Positions 34,000 through 44,882 of a stretch of 64,000 nt of DNA are shown one piece after another; within the stretch, counting starts at the first letter, position 1, and each line of letters begins with the position of its first letter. The translations under genes were made by a program, and so were the position numbers. The notes under the pieces were generated by a model. The model was given only the letters and a program-made list of their open reading frames with translations, ran no database searches and was not told the DNA's origin. This DNA is from Sciurus carolinensis (taxonomy: Eukaryota > Chordata > Mammalia > Rodentia > Sciuridae). The stretch lies in NCBI RefSeq assembly GCF_902686445.1, contig NC_062229.1:2691003-2755002 (forward strand), written 5' to 3'.

Positions 34000-34640
34000 A
34001 AGGAAACAACGCATTTCTTAGGTGGCTAATAAAAAAACCGATGATACCAGCTGCTGGTGAGGGCCGGGAGCAGGGGGACATCTCACGCACCACCTGGGAA
34101 TGCAGACGGGAAAGGCCAGCCTGGGGGGAAGCGCGGCAGGTGCGCGACAGTGACGCGCACTCTCACGGCGTGACCCTCTGTCCCTCGCCTGGACATTCAC
34201 CCCAAGGAAGTGAGAGCAAGCCCTGCAGAAGCCTGTGCCTGCGCGGTGAGAGCAGCTTCACTCTGTCTCCAAACAGATGCCCCAGCCCCCAGGTCCCTGG
34301 AGAATGGCCACCAGAATCGTGGACTAGCACTTCGTAGTGAGAAGGTGCTGTGTCTAGGTCCACGCAACAGCAGGGCTGGGTCTCCAGCACACCGCGGGGC
34401 GAGAGGCCAGACCAGAGCCACTGCGGGATTCTACTTAGACAGCATGGGGAGAGGCATGGATGCAGACGGGACAGGCGGTGGCCCGGGCAGGGTGGGGAGG
34501 GGACACCTGCAGGGTCCAGAGGGACTATGGGGTGATGGAATAGTTCTCATCTGGTTCATGGTGGTCACACAAGACTATACATTGCCAGAATGTACAGAGC
34601 TGCACACCTAAAATCACAAACGTCACTGCGCGGGGATCAT
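34000..34640 (+). mobile_element. L1 3'-end remnant
   Basis: From CCAGCTGCTGGTGAGGGC through CATTCACCCCAAGGAAGTG to ATGGTGGTCACACAAGACTATACATTG...AGCTGCACACCTAAAATCAC, in the order of the L1M ORF2 3' end and UTR, heavily G/C-shifted. Confidence 0.7.
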
Positions 34641-34662
34641 GCCTCTGCTACCTGGTTTTTTT

Positions 34663-34760
34663 TAAATAATCACTTTTCTTTTCTTTCATGGTGCTGGGGA
34701 TGGAAGCCAGGGCCTCATGCATGCTGGGCAGGAGTCTACCACTGACCTGCACCCAGAATC
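34663..34760 (-). mobile_element. ID-type SINE
   Basis: T-rich then GGTGCTGGGGATGGAAGCCA...ACCACTGACCTGCACCCAG. Confidence 0.8.
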
Positions 34761-35037
34761 CTGAGCGTGGGCCCTCCTGGAGGCACAAAGGCCCTTAGGG
34801 AAGCAGGGCAGGGCCAGCCGCCAGGAGCGGGAGACTCAGCCCAGGGAGAGCTGTGCTCCTCGCCAGCTCTGGCGCCTGCTTGCCAGGTGGCCTGTGTGGT
34901 TGCTTAGCCTCTCTGGGCCTCCGTCTCCCCACCTTTATAATGGGAATGATGGTAGCTGTCTTCTGGGGCTGCCCCGGGTCTCGGGGATGCTTGGCGTGGA
35001 CAGCATCTGGTGCGGAGTCTGACATGGGCTCAAGGAC

Positions 35038-35132
35038 AGGTGGTGCTGTGCTCAGTGGTGGGCTGCTCACCTGGCATAGGTGGGGGGACTCTGGCTTCCA
35101 CGCTCTGCACTGGAAAAAAAAAAAAAAAAAAA
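35038..35132 (+). mobile_element. ID-derived SINE with A18 tail
   Basis: TGGTGCTGTGCTCAGTGGTG...CTGCTCACCTGGCATAGG...; diverged body but a long pure A tail (35113-35131). Confidence 0.6.
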
Positions 35133-35437
35133 CTCAAGGAAGGAAAGGACAAGAGGGGTGGCGGGAGGCCCCATGCTCCCCGAGGGGCTTCTCACTGGTC
35201 CTGGTGGGAACGCCACCTTCCCTGACCGCACCCGCCTGTCCTCCACTCCTCCACCCGCCCACCAGCAGGCCTCTCCCTCACCCCAACTCTTCCTTTGGCC
35301 CAATATCTGCCCTTTAAACACCCCCATGCCATCTCCTCACCTTTCAGGTTGGGGCTCAAGTGACCCCACCCTACGATGCCTGCCCAGACACCCAGGCTCA
35401 AGCACTGTGCCTCTCACCAGCCAATCACATCTTCCCA

Positions 35438-35629
35438 CAGGGGTCAGCAGACTGTGGCCCCTGCTGTTGCTTTTATAAATAAAGTTTTATTGTCACACAG
35501 CCATGCCCATTGATTTGCATCTCTCTAGGGCTGCTTGTGAGTTCCTATGACAGAGGACAGTGCTCATGACTCAGTTCGTTCCATGCAAGTACTTTCTGGC
35601 CCTTTATGGGAAAAGTTTGCAGACCCCTG
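35438..35629. mobile_element. hAT-Charlie non-autonomous DNA transposon
   Basis: Terminal inverted repeats CAGGGGTCAGCAGACT at the left and TTTGCAGACCCCTG at the right bound a 192-bp element with TTATAAATAAAGTTTTATTG inside. It is an ancient MER1-group copy. The AATAAA inside is part of the element, not evidence of a gene. Confidence 0.85.
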
Positions 35630-36617
35630 CTCTCCGTTTTCCTCATGGAAGTCACCAACACTGAAAATTACCTGTCTTCTTATTGGTCTACTTGCCTGTT
35701 GTCTGTCTTCCACAGGAAACGGAGGACAGGAAGAACTTCTGCTTCATTCCCTGCTGTTTCCCAAGCATCGCGCACTTTCTGGGGAGTGCATGGGGGGCAC
35801 GGATCTGGCTGGTCTTTCCAGAACATTGAAAGAAAAGAAACTTAAGAATCCCCCTCAACAAACTCTTATCTTAAGAAAGGGGGACAAACCCTGTATCATA
35901 CACACCCTTTGGAAGACAGAGAATGAGCCCGATTTAAGGGTGAAGAAGAGAATCCTGGGGCCTTAGAGTCATCTGGTTATTGCAAAGCCCCACTCTGCTA
36001 AAGTGCTGGGAACCAGACAGCCCACCGGAGCAGGACTCTGAGTTGGGTCCCAGCTTGGAGAGAACTGCCGAAAAGCACAGAGCCACAGGGCAGGACGGCT
36101 GGTGAGATGTACTGATTAGGCGATGGATGGTGCTGTCCCGACGTCTTGGTTGTGATCTCTGTAACTGCAGTCGCCTAGAAAACCGTCCTCCCTCCTGGGG
36201 GCCGTGGGAATGAAGGAACGGGATGCCTGCAACCTGCTGGCTGGGAAAGAAGTGGAAACAGCGCCCGGAGCGTCGGGAGAGTGACGGTGGAGATGCCGCC
36301 GGGTTTGTTCATCTGCACCGTCTGCCACGCCTGTGGACTTGATCTTGTTTTCCTCTTTCTAAAGGAGAACAAATGCACCAAGCCCCTCCCCACGCTGCCT
36401 TTCTGCTCCTTCCTCGGCCTGGCTCTCGGTGCCCTTTCGGATCGGGGAAGCCGGCCTGGCAGCCGGAGGCACAGCAGAGGCTGCAGAGTGTTGCAGAGGC
36501 GCTCCCTCGGGTCCTACCTGGCCAGTGACCTTGTTGAGCACCTACTGTGTGTCAGGCTGCACATGACCTCTGCGCCTGCTCCAGGGGTTTGATGGAACTT
36601 TCCCCAGGGAACTCAGA

Positions 36618-36990
36618 GTCCCCTGGTGTGTGGGCCGGTTTTCTACCACTACAGCAGTCACACAGACGGGCGACTCTCCAGGAGAAAAGACTTATTTTGG
36701 CTCATAATTTTGGAGGTTGGCCCCATTTCTTTGGGGCTAGAGTGAGGCAGCGCATCTTGCTGGGAGCATGAGGCAGAGCAGACCCACTCACCTGTTGCCA
36801 AGAAGCGAAAAACAGAGAAAGCGATCAGGACCCCGTCCTCTTTGGGAGCACGACCCCCTCCCCAGGCCGCGAGATCTCCCAAGGAGTCCCCCTCTTAGAG
36901 GCCCCACCACCTTCAAATGGTGCCGCCCTGGGGACTGGCCTCTGACTCACAGATCTTTGGAGGACGCTCACCAGACCATAGCAACTTGGT
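36618..36990 (-). mobile_element. ERVL-MaLR-type LTR remnant
   Basis: Antisense LTR: TCTACCACTACAGCAGTCAC, AAAAGACTTATTTTGGCTCA, then the ACCACCTTCAAATGG region. No retroviral genes are attached. Confidence 0.6.
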
Positions 36991-38100
36991 GTGGTCATCT
37001 TTGTTGACAGGTGCTGGGTGGCTTATTTGAAGCCCCAGGCTCCATGGGTCATCCACAGGGGCTCATTTGGGGGCTCAAATTCCCTGACATGAGCAACCCC
37101 TTTGGAGATTTTCGGCTGCGGAGGGCACAAGCAAAGACAGGAATCCCTCTGTTGTCCCACACAAGGACGTTAGAGTATGGTCACCTTTTCCATCTTTACG
37201 CTCTCCAAAGATAAGGCTGCATGCTCAACTCATGTAGAGCCACCTGTGCTGCCGCAGTGGAAGTTTATTGAGCAAATAAATGCAAGGACTGTCTCACAAA
37301 GTAACAGACACAGAGACCATAACAGGGCCAGACAGTTCTAGTGTCATGCCCTGCCGTCCTGGAGCCTAAAAGAAAGGAAAAAGCAAGAATGAACCTCTTT
37401 GTTTAAGGATTTGATACTCTGCTCACCATGGTTCTTCTGCATGAACTGGGCTTTCTTAAAACACGATTTGTCTTGGTTGCTGAGTTCTTTGGTGTCCCCT
37501 TAGATTTTGCACCCAAGGCAGTGGCTCCCCAGATTGCCCTGGCTCTTTGCACACAGGGTCCACACATGGTGCTGGTTCCTCAGCGCAGTGCTGAGAAGGT
37601 CTCGCCGAGACTGCCACGTCACAGCGGAGCACACTGAGATACAAAGGGGCTGCACTGTGCCACCCGAGGAGAAATTCCGGTCCCCTCCCCTGCAGTGCTG
37701 CACCAGGGAGTCACACCCCGGCCCGGGACTGGGTTTTAGCGCTGTCTGGTTGTTGCCTTGCAGCCTGCTCCGCAAAGCTCTGTGGTACACTGTGCTGTGC
37801 GTGGAGTTCTGAGACAAAGGGCAGAGACGTGGGTCTGCGCCCTCCTCGGCCCGGGCTCCTTGGAGCCCTCCATTCTGCAGACTCGGGTTCCCGAGGTGGA
37901 ACTGGCTTCAATACTCAACGGCTCGTTTTCCTCCCACATGGTTTACCAGTTTGCTCTTCCCTGACCCAGCAGTGGCACAGACTGGGAGGTTACTGAGCCC
38001 CCCGGAAGCTCAGAGACACGGGTGGGGCTGGAATCGAGTGCGGGAACTCCGCGGAACCGCGAGGCGCGCTCCTTCCCGCTCCAGAAAAAAAACCAGGTTT
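36991..38100. other. Intergenic, unrecognised sequence upstream of MIR7-3HG
   Basis: I recognise neither gene nor repeat family here. It includes GTTTATTGAGCAAATAAATG at about 37264, which could be an old LTR or L2 end. Confidence 0.4.
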
Positions 38101-38139
38101 TGGGCAGATGCCAGACTTTTATTCTGAAGCCGAGGCCGC

Positions 38140-38275
38140 AACCTATGAGGTAATCCTTGGAGCTTCATTCGAGGCGGAGTCCCATTGGTTAGCGGGCGAA
38201 GCCCCCGCCCAGGGTCCCCGAGGCCCCACCTCTCCCGAAGCGCATAAAAGCGCGGGTCCCCGCCTCGGCCGCCAC
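38140..38275 (+). promoter_or_regulatory. MIR7-3HG: MIR7-3 host-gene promoter
   Basis: A compact promoter, in order: TAATCC at 38151-38156 (bicoid-type, as bound by PITX/OTX), inverted CCAAT (ATTGG, 38184-38188), a GC box (GCCCCCGCCC, 38200-38209), and a TATA-like CATAAAAG at 38243-38250. The last would place a start site near 38273. The host transcript is known as pituitary-gland-specific factor 1, which fits a PITX-type site. Confidence 0.7.
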
Positions 38276-38310
38276 CGGACAGCCGCAACTGCCAGCGAGC
38301 CTGGAAGCAG
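38273..38310 (+). ncRNA. MIR7-3HG: MIR7-3 host gene, candidate exon 1
   Basis: This runs from the inferred cap site to a strong donor, GGAAGCAG followed by GTGAGG at 38311. The rest of the host transcript is not resolved. Additional donor-like (GTGAGTG at 38455) and acceptor-like sequences (CTCTTCCCAG ending 38437; TCCCTCTCCAG ending 39133) lie between here and the hairpin. The host is a noncoding or poorly coding RNA in human. Whether mir-7-3 is exonic or intronic here cannot be told from the sequence. Confidence 0.55.
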
Positions 38311-39224
38311 GTGAGGCACGCGGGGACTGCGTGGGGGAGGGACGCTACACGGGGCCGGGACCCTGGGGACAGGGCTGGTTCGCAGGTCAGCTGGACGAGG
38401 CTGGTTTGGAAGTCAGTACACGGATCTCTTCCCAGGAAGCCTGGCACCTTGGCGGTGAGTGCGGAGCCGCGCCGGGCGCGGAACAGGTACGAACCCTCCC
38501 CAGCCTCCCCCGGCCCTTCGGAAACTCCCCTAGGGGAGGGCCGGCGCGGGGAGAAATGGGGTTCCCAAGAGTCGGGTGGGGGACCGGCCGGGAGAGCCAG
38601 GCAGGCTCCTCCCGTGTCGCCGAGGCATCCCGACGGCTTCAGCACCGCGCTCCGGACAGCTCCCGGCGGGGCCCGCGCTGCTGGCCCCTGGTGGGGACAG
38701 CCTGCCGCCTGGCGGGGGAGGGGCGGGGGAGAGGGCGTCCGGCGGGGCGGCGTGCTGGAGACCCGCCCCTGCCTAGAGACTTCAAATACGGCTTATTTTC
38801 CAGATAAGCAGGTGAGAGGGAAGCACGCAAGGAAGCCCGCAATTCCCAACAGGTGACACGTCCATCAGCGGGAGCCGTGCCTGCCAAGTGGACCGCGCCT
38901 GTTCCAGACTCCGTGGGGAGCACCTGTCACGCAGTGCACTTACACTGTATCATGTCATCTGTAGCTCTAGAACATGGGTGTCAAGACACCCAGATGACAG
39001 TTGAAAGAAAGGAGGTCCCAGAGGGGCAGGAAAATCGTCCCAGGGCACCCAACCCAAAGTCCAAGCTGTAGACGACCCCCACATCCAGCCGCCCCCAAAT
39101 CCCCGTGTTTCTGATGTGCCTGTCCCTCTCCAGGGGAGCCAGGAATGGAGAACAGGGGACAGTGTGGCAGTGGGAAGCCCAGATGCCCCAGGCAGGCCCA
39201 GGCTGCGGCCAGGCTGAGCGGGGA

Positions 39225-39331
39225 AGACCAGTGGTGTGGTCTAGTGCTGTGTGGAAGACTAGTGATTTTGTTGTTCTGGTGTACTATGACAACAAGTCAC
39301 AGCCGGCCTCACAGCGCAGACTCCTGTCGAC
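39225..39331 (+). ncRNA. MIR7-3: microRNA precursor mir-7-3
   Basis: The mature miR-7-5p begins at 39252 (TGGAAGACTAGTGATTTT..., to 39274/39275) with its seed GGAAGAC intact. The opposite arm, CAACAAGTCACAGCC..., starts at 39290 and pairs with it across a short TCTGGTGTACTATGA loop. Flanking lower-stem sequences (GGTCTAGTGCTGTG on the 5' side, CAGCGCAGACTCC on the 3' side) also match the mir-7-3 precursor as I know it, distinguishing it from mir-7-1 and mir-7-2. miR-7 is an animal microRNA enriched in neuroendocrine cells (pituitary, islets, hypothalamus), where it represses secretion and growth-signalling genes. It lies about 950 bp downstream of the host promoter, on the same strand. Confidence 0.97.
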
Positions 39332-39699
39332 AGTCCAGACATGGACAAGCTGGGCAGTGGAGGGCCGGGAGGGGAGCCACAGGTCGCAGGCAGGGACGGG
39401 GAGGGAGCTGAGCACAGGCACACACCACTGAGCCCACAGCTATGAGCCAGTGTCTCCCGCCACTGATGAGCACCTGCCTTCACACTCAGGGCCCTTGGCC
39501 ACAACCTGAGGCATCCTGGGGGAATCGGTGAGGGAGGGCGTGGCCCCCAGACCCCTCCCAGACCAGGGCTCCCAGGATGCTTACAACAGGAGTCCCCCCT
39601 CACCGGCCCATCAGTGTCATGGACTAATCCCGGGACAAGCCAAAACCGGGCCTGGGCTCACCCACCCTCTGCGACATCCTGACATGTCACGGACACAAC

Positions 39700-40000
39700 C
39701 TGTCTTCAGGTCTTTGCTTTTGCGGTCCCCAGGGCTTGGAATGCACTGCCCCTCCCACAGAGTTCCCCTGGAGGATTCTGCCTTGCCCCAGCTTCACTTC
39801 CTCCAGGGAAACTCCAGTGGCCTCACCACCTGGCCGTGAAAGGTCCGCCCAGATGCAGGAAGTCCAGTCACCCTCAAGTGCTTTATTTCACTTCTGTCAC
39901 CTGCAGTTTGGATTTTCACTGCTCTGTCCCCAACACCCAGTCCAAGGACTGGCATGCAGCAGGCACTCAATGAATGTTTCTTGAATCAATAAAGGCATCG
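39700..40000 (-). repeat. L2 LINE fragments
   Basis: CTTTGCTTTTGCGGTCCCCAGG..., CTTCACTTCCTCCAGGGAAAC, and the 3'-end text TGGCATGCAGCAGGCACTCAATGAATG. Confidence 0.75.
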
Positions 40001-40089
40001 AAAAATAAACCAATACACCAATCAATAAATGGATCGATGGCTTCGCCACACACATGAAGACCCCCCACTGAGAGATGCAGGGTGCCGGT

Positions 40090-40330
40090 GGCGGCAGGTG
40101 TTTATTGAGGCACTGTAATTAAATTTGTGGACACTCAAGGGCCAGCGGGACAACTAATAGCCCCAGGAGAGGGCCAGGCTCATTTAATTAGCAATTAGGA
40201 AGCATTGATTCTTCATTAGCTCGGGCAACCCCCCTGCCCCCGCTCCCTTTTCAGCCCCAGAAAAATGAAATCTTTCTCTCTCCCTGGAGGGCTGCCTCGG
40301 TGGGTCCATTAACACGCAGCAGCATATGAG
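40090..40330. promoter_or_regulatory. Homeodomain-motif-dense candidate enhancer
   Basis: About 240 bp with CAGGTG (E-box) overlapping TGTTTATTG (FOX-type) at 40096-40107, TGTAATTAAAT at 40114-40124, CATTTAATTAGCAATTAGG at 40181-40199, CATTGATTC at 40203-40211, CATTAGC at 40214-40220 and CCATTAAC at 40307-40314. It sits about 0.8 kb downstream of mir-7-3 and is not explained by any repeat. Confidence 0.55.
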
Positions 40331-40980
40331 TCTAAGACCCCCGGATGCCAGAGGTGTGCGGGAAGGGGCGCGCAGACCGGGCGGCAGGCTGGCGAAGCCT
40401 GGTGGCGGGAGCTGTCGCGGCGCGTTCGGAAGCATCCGGGGTGGGAGAGAACGGAGGGGGGTACTGCGGCAGAGGAGCCGCTGCCCCGCTGTTCCGCAAT
40501 CACCCCGTTCGCCACTGTGGGCGGGACGCCCAGCACCCAGCCCCCGCCTTCCCGACACGGCTCTGTGCTCCGCACTCCCCGCCGCCCGTCAGTCCACTCG
40601 CCTCCCGCACTTTGCCCGCAGGGCCCGCGGCCTGCGCGCCCCTCCTCGCGGACCCCACCACCTGCCTGCACAGGCGCACAGCCTTCATCTTGGCACAGTC
40701 AGGGCTCCTTCTAGAACACTCCTCTGATCCAGCCCCGCCCTTTCGCTCCGGCTCCCGAGACTCCCGCTGACTGCGATAAAATCCAAATACCCCCGAGGTC
40801 CCCCGAGCAGCCCCACCCAGCGCGGCCCCTGCTGTTCAGCCCCGCCGTCGCCGCGGAGCCCAGTCCGCGCCCCAGCCTGGCTCCCCACCCCCGCGAGGAC
40901 CCTTCCCAGTTCCGGCGGGAGACTCAGCCCAGCGCACACGTGCCAGGACCCTCCAGGTCCCACGAGGCAGGAGCGAGGCC
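40330..40980. promoter_or_regulatory. CpG island, unassigned
   Basis: CpG- and GC-rich sequence immediately next to the homeodomain-rich element. A GC box (GGGCGGGACG, 40521-40530) is present. No coding exon is supported despite several open frames. Confidence 0.5.
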
Positions 40981-41744
40981 CGCCCAGGATCCTGCGTTTT
41001 GCCAAGATTGATTCCGGTTAAAGCACCACCAAATTTTCTTTTGCTGAAAGACCCCTGGGGTCGGGGGCTCTGCTCGCCTCACTGGCTCCTCTTGTACCTC
41101 CATTTTTGGCTCAGGGTGGCATGCGGAGCGCATTCACCTGGAATATGAATGCAGTCACAAAATCACGCGGTCACACCCGTGCAGACCTGCCTTCGCCCAC
41201 ACAGCCCGGCCAGCTGTGACCCTCCTGGCCACCCCCAAAGGGCTCAACTGGCAGCTGCTGGGGGCTGCGGTAACAAGAAGGCGAGGGAGATTCCCTCCTT
41301 GTCCTTCTGGCTTTGCTGCTGTGACTGGTGAACTTGATGAGGAACTAACTACACCATTTCCTGCTGACTTTTTGGGAAAGAGCAGAGCTGGCCCTGCGTG
41401 CCCTCCGTGCCCTCCGGCAAGCTTGAGTCGCCCCCAGAGTCAGCCTGACATCCCGCAGGTCAAACGCAGGTCCCCACCAGCCGCCCTGGCTCCAGACACC
41501 ACTCCAGAGTTCTCAGGCCACCCAACTTCAGGCCAACTGGCCACAGATTCTGGGGTTCCCACAGCTTGCTCAGGCTTGATAATTTACTAGGAATGACGCT
41601 GAGAACTCAGAAAAGTGCTGTGCCAACAATTACAGCTTTATTATAAAAGGCACAAGTCAGGGGCTGCCAAGTGAAGGGATGCACAAGGCGACCTTTGGGA
41701 GGGTCTTAAATGTGAACTACCTGTGTCCTCAACCCATGGAGTTA
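40981..41744. other. Intergenic, no gene seen
   Basis: Unique sequence with no recognised exon, RNA gene or repeat family. Confidence 0.45.
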
Positions 41745-42080
41745 GGGCATAGGAATTAGTTTGTTCTGTTACTATAACAAAGTAACTGAGGTTGGATGAC
41801 TTCATAAAGACACAAGGTTTATTTTGACACATAGTGCTTCAGGGTCAAGAGGGCCACATCCAGTTGTGGACTTCTTGCTGGCAGAGTCCTATGGCACACA
41901 TGAGTGTATGTGTTAGTCAACTTTCTGTTGCTGTGACAAAGTACCTGAGAAAATCACCTTAAAGGAGGAAAAATTTATTTCATTTCATGGTTTCAGAGGT
42001 TTCAGTCCATGGACACCATGGACCCGTGGTGAAGAAGAAGATCATGACAGGACCCTATGGCAGAGAACAGCCGTCCACTT
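41745..42080 (-). mobile_element. ERVL-MaLR-type LTR remnants, antisense
   Basis: Two pieces: AATTAGTTTGTTCTGTTACTA...AAGGTTTATTTTGAC (41750-41830), and from 41910 GTTAGTCAACTTTCTGTTGC...TGGTTTCAGAGGTTTCAGTC. They are noncoding. Confidence 0.7.
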
Positions 42081-42589
42081 TTAAGAGTCCATTACATCAT
42101 GAATCCCTCAGCAGGGTGATCCGCTGATGAGGTCAGAGTCTTCCTGATCCATTCGTCTTCTAAGGGCCCCAGCTGGGCACCACGGCAAGTCCAGGGCCAC
42201 TTGCTGCTTCGGGTCCAGCTGCGCTCTCCTGCAGGGGTCGCGCTCACGGTGTGGCAGCGCCAGGTGGGGAGGTCCACTGTGCGGGAGGTAAGAGCCTCTG
42301 CGGTGCCCAGCTGGTTTCCATAGAGACCCCTGGGAGGCTGTCTCCAAGCTCCACATTCCAGAATGACATGTGAGCTCCCAGAGAGGGGAAGAGGGACAGA
42401 CCAGCGCTGCAGCCTGTACCTGGAGTGTCCCTGCGTGGCCCCCAGGGTGGCACTCCCGGGAGGCAGTGGAGCCCTTAGGAGGCGGGCCTGGTGGGCGCCT
42501 TCGGGCCCGTAGGGGCCTGCCCCTGCAGGGACGTGGCACCCTGGCCCCTGGTTCTTCCTCTCTGCCTGGCTGTGAGGTGAGCAGTTGCC

Positions 42590-42725
42590 CCTCCGCACAC
42601 CCTGCCAAAGCAATGGGACAACCACACGGGGCTGAAACCTGAGAAATGTGAGCCAGAGAAACCTTTCATCTTCATAAGCTGATTGACTCTGAGTTTTGTT
42701 ACAGTATGGAAAGCTGACTCACACA
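42590..42725 (+). mobile_element. ERVL-MaLR-type LTR end, sense
   Basis: GTGAGCCAGAGAAACCTTTCATC...TTTTGTTACAGTATGGAAAGCTGACTC is the 3' end of the same LTR class, in the opposite orientation to the copy at 41910. Confidence 0.7.
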
Positions 42726-43079
42726 ACCAATGTCCCTGGGCTGCTTCAAGGTCCTGGAGAGAGTGGCAAGGACAGCAGAGCTGGGGCACAGGCTGGGGGA
42801 TCCTGGACGGTCTTCGTGGATGGGGGTTAGCATGACGTGTATAGTTTATGGGCTTATTTTTGATGCTGTCTAGGTCCAGTTTGGATCAGCAGCTAAGTCC
42901 ACACAGGACTGCCACCTTGCGGGTCCTCACCCTGACCCTCTGTGTTTACCCTGGGGGCTCCGGGCCAGGTACTAGGCACCTGCAGACAGACCCTGGGCCC
43001 CAGAGGCAGGAGGCCACTTCAGGAAGGGGCTGTGGCAGGAGCGAGCCAGCTCCCACCCACCTCCCCACAGTGCCCTTGC

Positions 43080-43440
43080 AATCCCCACCCCACCCCCTGA
43101 ATCCTGTGAAACAGGGCACACAGCAGGAAGTAGCCATTCCAGTTACGGTGGCCTTCAGTGATTCAGCACATTCACAATCATCTGCAGCCATCACCAGTGC
43201 ATTATTTCCAGAATCTTCCACCACCCCAAAAGGAAGCCCGTCCCTCTGAGCAGTCCAGCATCCTTCCCCACCCTGCACCCACGATCCGCATCCTGCCTCT
43301 GGACTCTGGACGTCCCCTGTCACTGGAGTGGCCTTTGTGTCTGGTTCTCCCCAGCGGGGTGTCCTCCAGATCCACCCGCTCGGGCTTGTTGGAGCTTCAC
43401 TCTTGCTCGTGGCTCCAGCAGGAGACGGACCCCGTTTTCC
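43080..43440 (-). mobile_element. L1 3'-UTR remnant, antisense
   Basis: CACATTCACAATCATCTGCAGCCATCACC, CCACCACCCCAAAAGGAAGCCC and GGCCTTTGTGTCTGGTTCTC follow the L1M 3' end read in reverse. Confidence 0.75.
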
Positions 43441-43469
43441 TTATTCAGTGTGTTTAGACAAGCTACATT

Positions 43470-43660
43470 CTCTGAGGTAGGTGCCCTATTGTACCCCGTT
43501 TTACAGAAGAGGAAACTGAGGTCCAGAGAGGGGAAGCAAGTTGCTCAAGGTGGCACAGCCCGTGGGCGGCAGAGCCAGGGTTAGAATCCAGGCAGCTTCG
43601 GCCGGTCTGCACGCCACACCGCCACCTTGCACCCACTAATGGTTTGGTGATCAAGGACCT
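43470..43660 (+). repeat. MIR
   Basis: TTTTACAGAAGAGGAAACTGAGG...AGCAAGTTGCTCAAGGTGG...GTTAGAATCCAGGC: one of the best-preserved MIRs in the window. Confidence 0.88.
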
Positions 43661-44690
43661 CAGGGCATGAGGACCTGTCCCTCTGTCATTTTCCCAAGTG
43701 AGGATGTCAAGGCTGAGCTGCAGAGGGGCTCCTGGCGGTCAGCCGGGGCTGCTCCCCGGGGGACAGGCCCCAGGCCCCAGAGCCCAAGGCCCTCTCCCAG
43801 CCGGCTGCGCCCCAGGGTATGACTCAGACCTTCTGCTGGGGAGCGGGGGCGGGGCTGCCGTTCCTCGGTCGCCTCCCACCGGGGAGGTGGGGGTCTGCCA
43901 GGGAGCCTTGATTATTTCCTGCCCCTTAATGGGTCCTTCACAAGAGAGTGGCTTGGCTTCCATGGCAACAGGCAGGCACCCCAGAGGAGCCGCTGAGGCT
44001 CCTCCCCACGCCCACAGCTGCCGTGGAGCCGCCCCCTCCGGCTGCCGGTCCAGAACCCGGGGCCCAGCAGATACCCAGCCAGCCAGAGGCGCTCTCGGGG
44101 TGGGCCTGCCCCGCGGGGCGAGGAAGGGATGGGTAGAGACCGCAGATGCCACTGCAGGCAGAGGGGACGGCGGGGGCGGGGTCCTGGGGCCCCCACCTCA
44201 CCCCAAGCTCTCCCAGCCCAGTCCACCCAGCAAAGTGGGGGGTGCTGACAGGCCAGCAGCTAAGCTAACAGTGACCACCCCAGTGAGGAGTCCCCTCCTA
44301 GGACAGAGAAGTGAGCCTGGACCTCCAGGGTGGGAGGCAGCCAGCGGAGAAGAGTAAGCTGCCCTGTGTCGCACCTGGCTTAGAGGCCACAGCTTGGGGA
44401 CTGGGGGCGTCCTGCCTCTGGGACAGGGGCTGCAGGGGTCACTGGCTGAACCGGCCATTGAGCTAGACAGCAGATCAATGACGAGGCAGCTCTGAGCTGA
44501 AGCCTCTGGTTCTAACTGTCGCTCTTCGGTCCAGGACCATGAGAGGAGGAGGTGCTCCAGGACCGGCCGCAGCTGTGGGGGCCGAGCCGCCAGGACCGGG
44601 CTCCCTCCAGTCGCCAGGAAACCCTGCATCTAGGGTGGACCCACATTTATATCCATTACATTTCATATGAACTAATAAAGGAATTTTTTC
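43661..44690. other. Intergenic, GC-rich, no gene seen
   Basis: GC-rich unique sequence with an MIR-like end near 44230-44270. Open frames up to 219 codons have no recognisable domain. Confidence 0.45.
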
Positions 44691-44696
44691 CTGCAT

Positions 44697-44882
44697 ATTA
44701 TTATTATTTTGGTATTGAGGATTGAACCCAGGAGCGCTTCACCACTGAGCCACATCCCCAGCCCTTTTTCGTATTTTATTTAGGGTCTCGCTAAGTTGCT
44801 GAGGCTGGCTTTGAACTGGGATCCTCGTGCCTCAGCCTCCTGAGCCGCTGGGGTGACAGGTGTGGCCACCGCGCCCAGGGTG
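44697..44882 (-). mobile_element. Squirrel B1-ID type SINE
   Basis: TTTTGGTATTGAGGATTGAACCC...GGGTCTCGCTAAGTTGCTGAGG...TGCCTCAGCCTCCTGAGCC. Confidence 0.9.

Noticed and set aside
35460..35500. AATAAA with downstream text resembling a gene 3' end.
   Set aside because: It lies inside a hAT-Charlie transposon whose consensus contains this hexamer.
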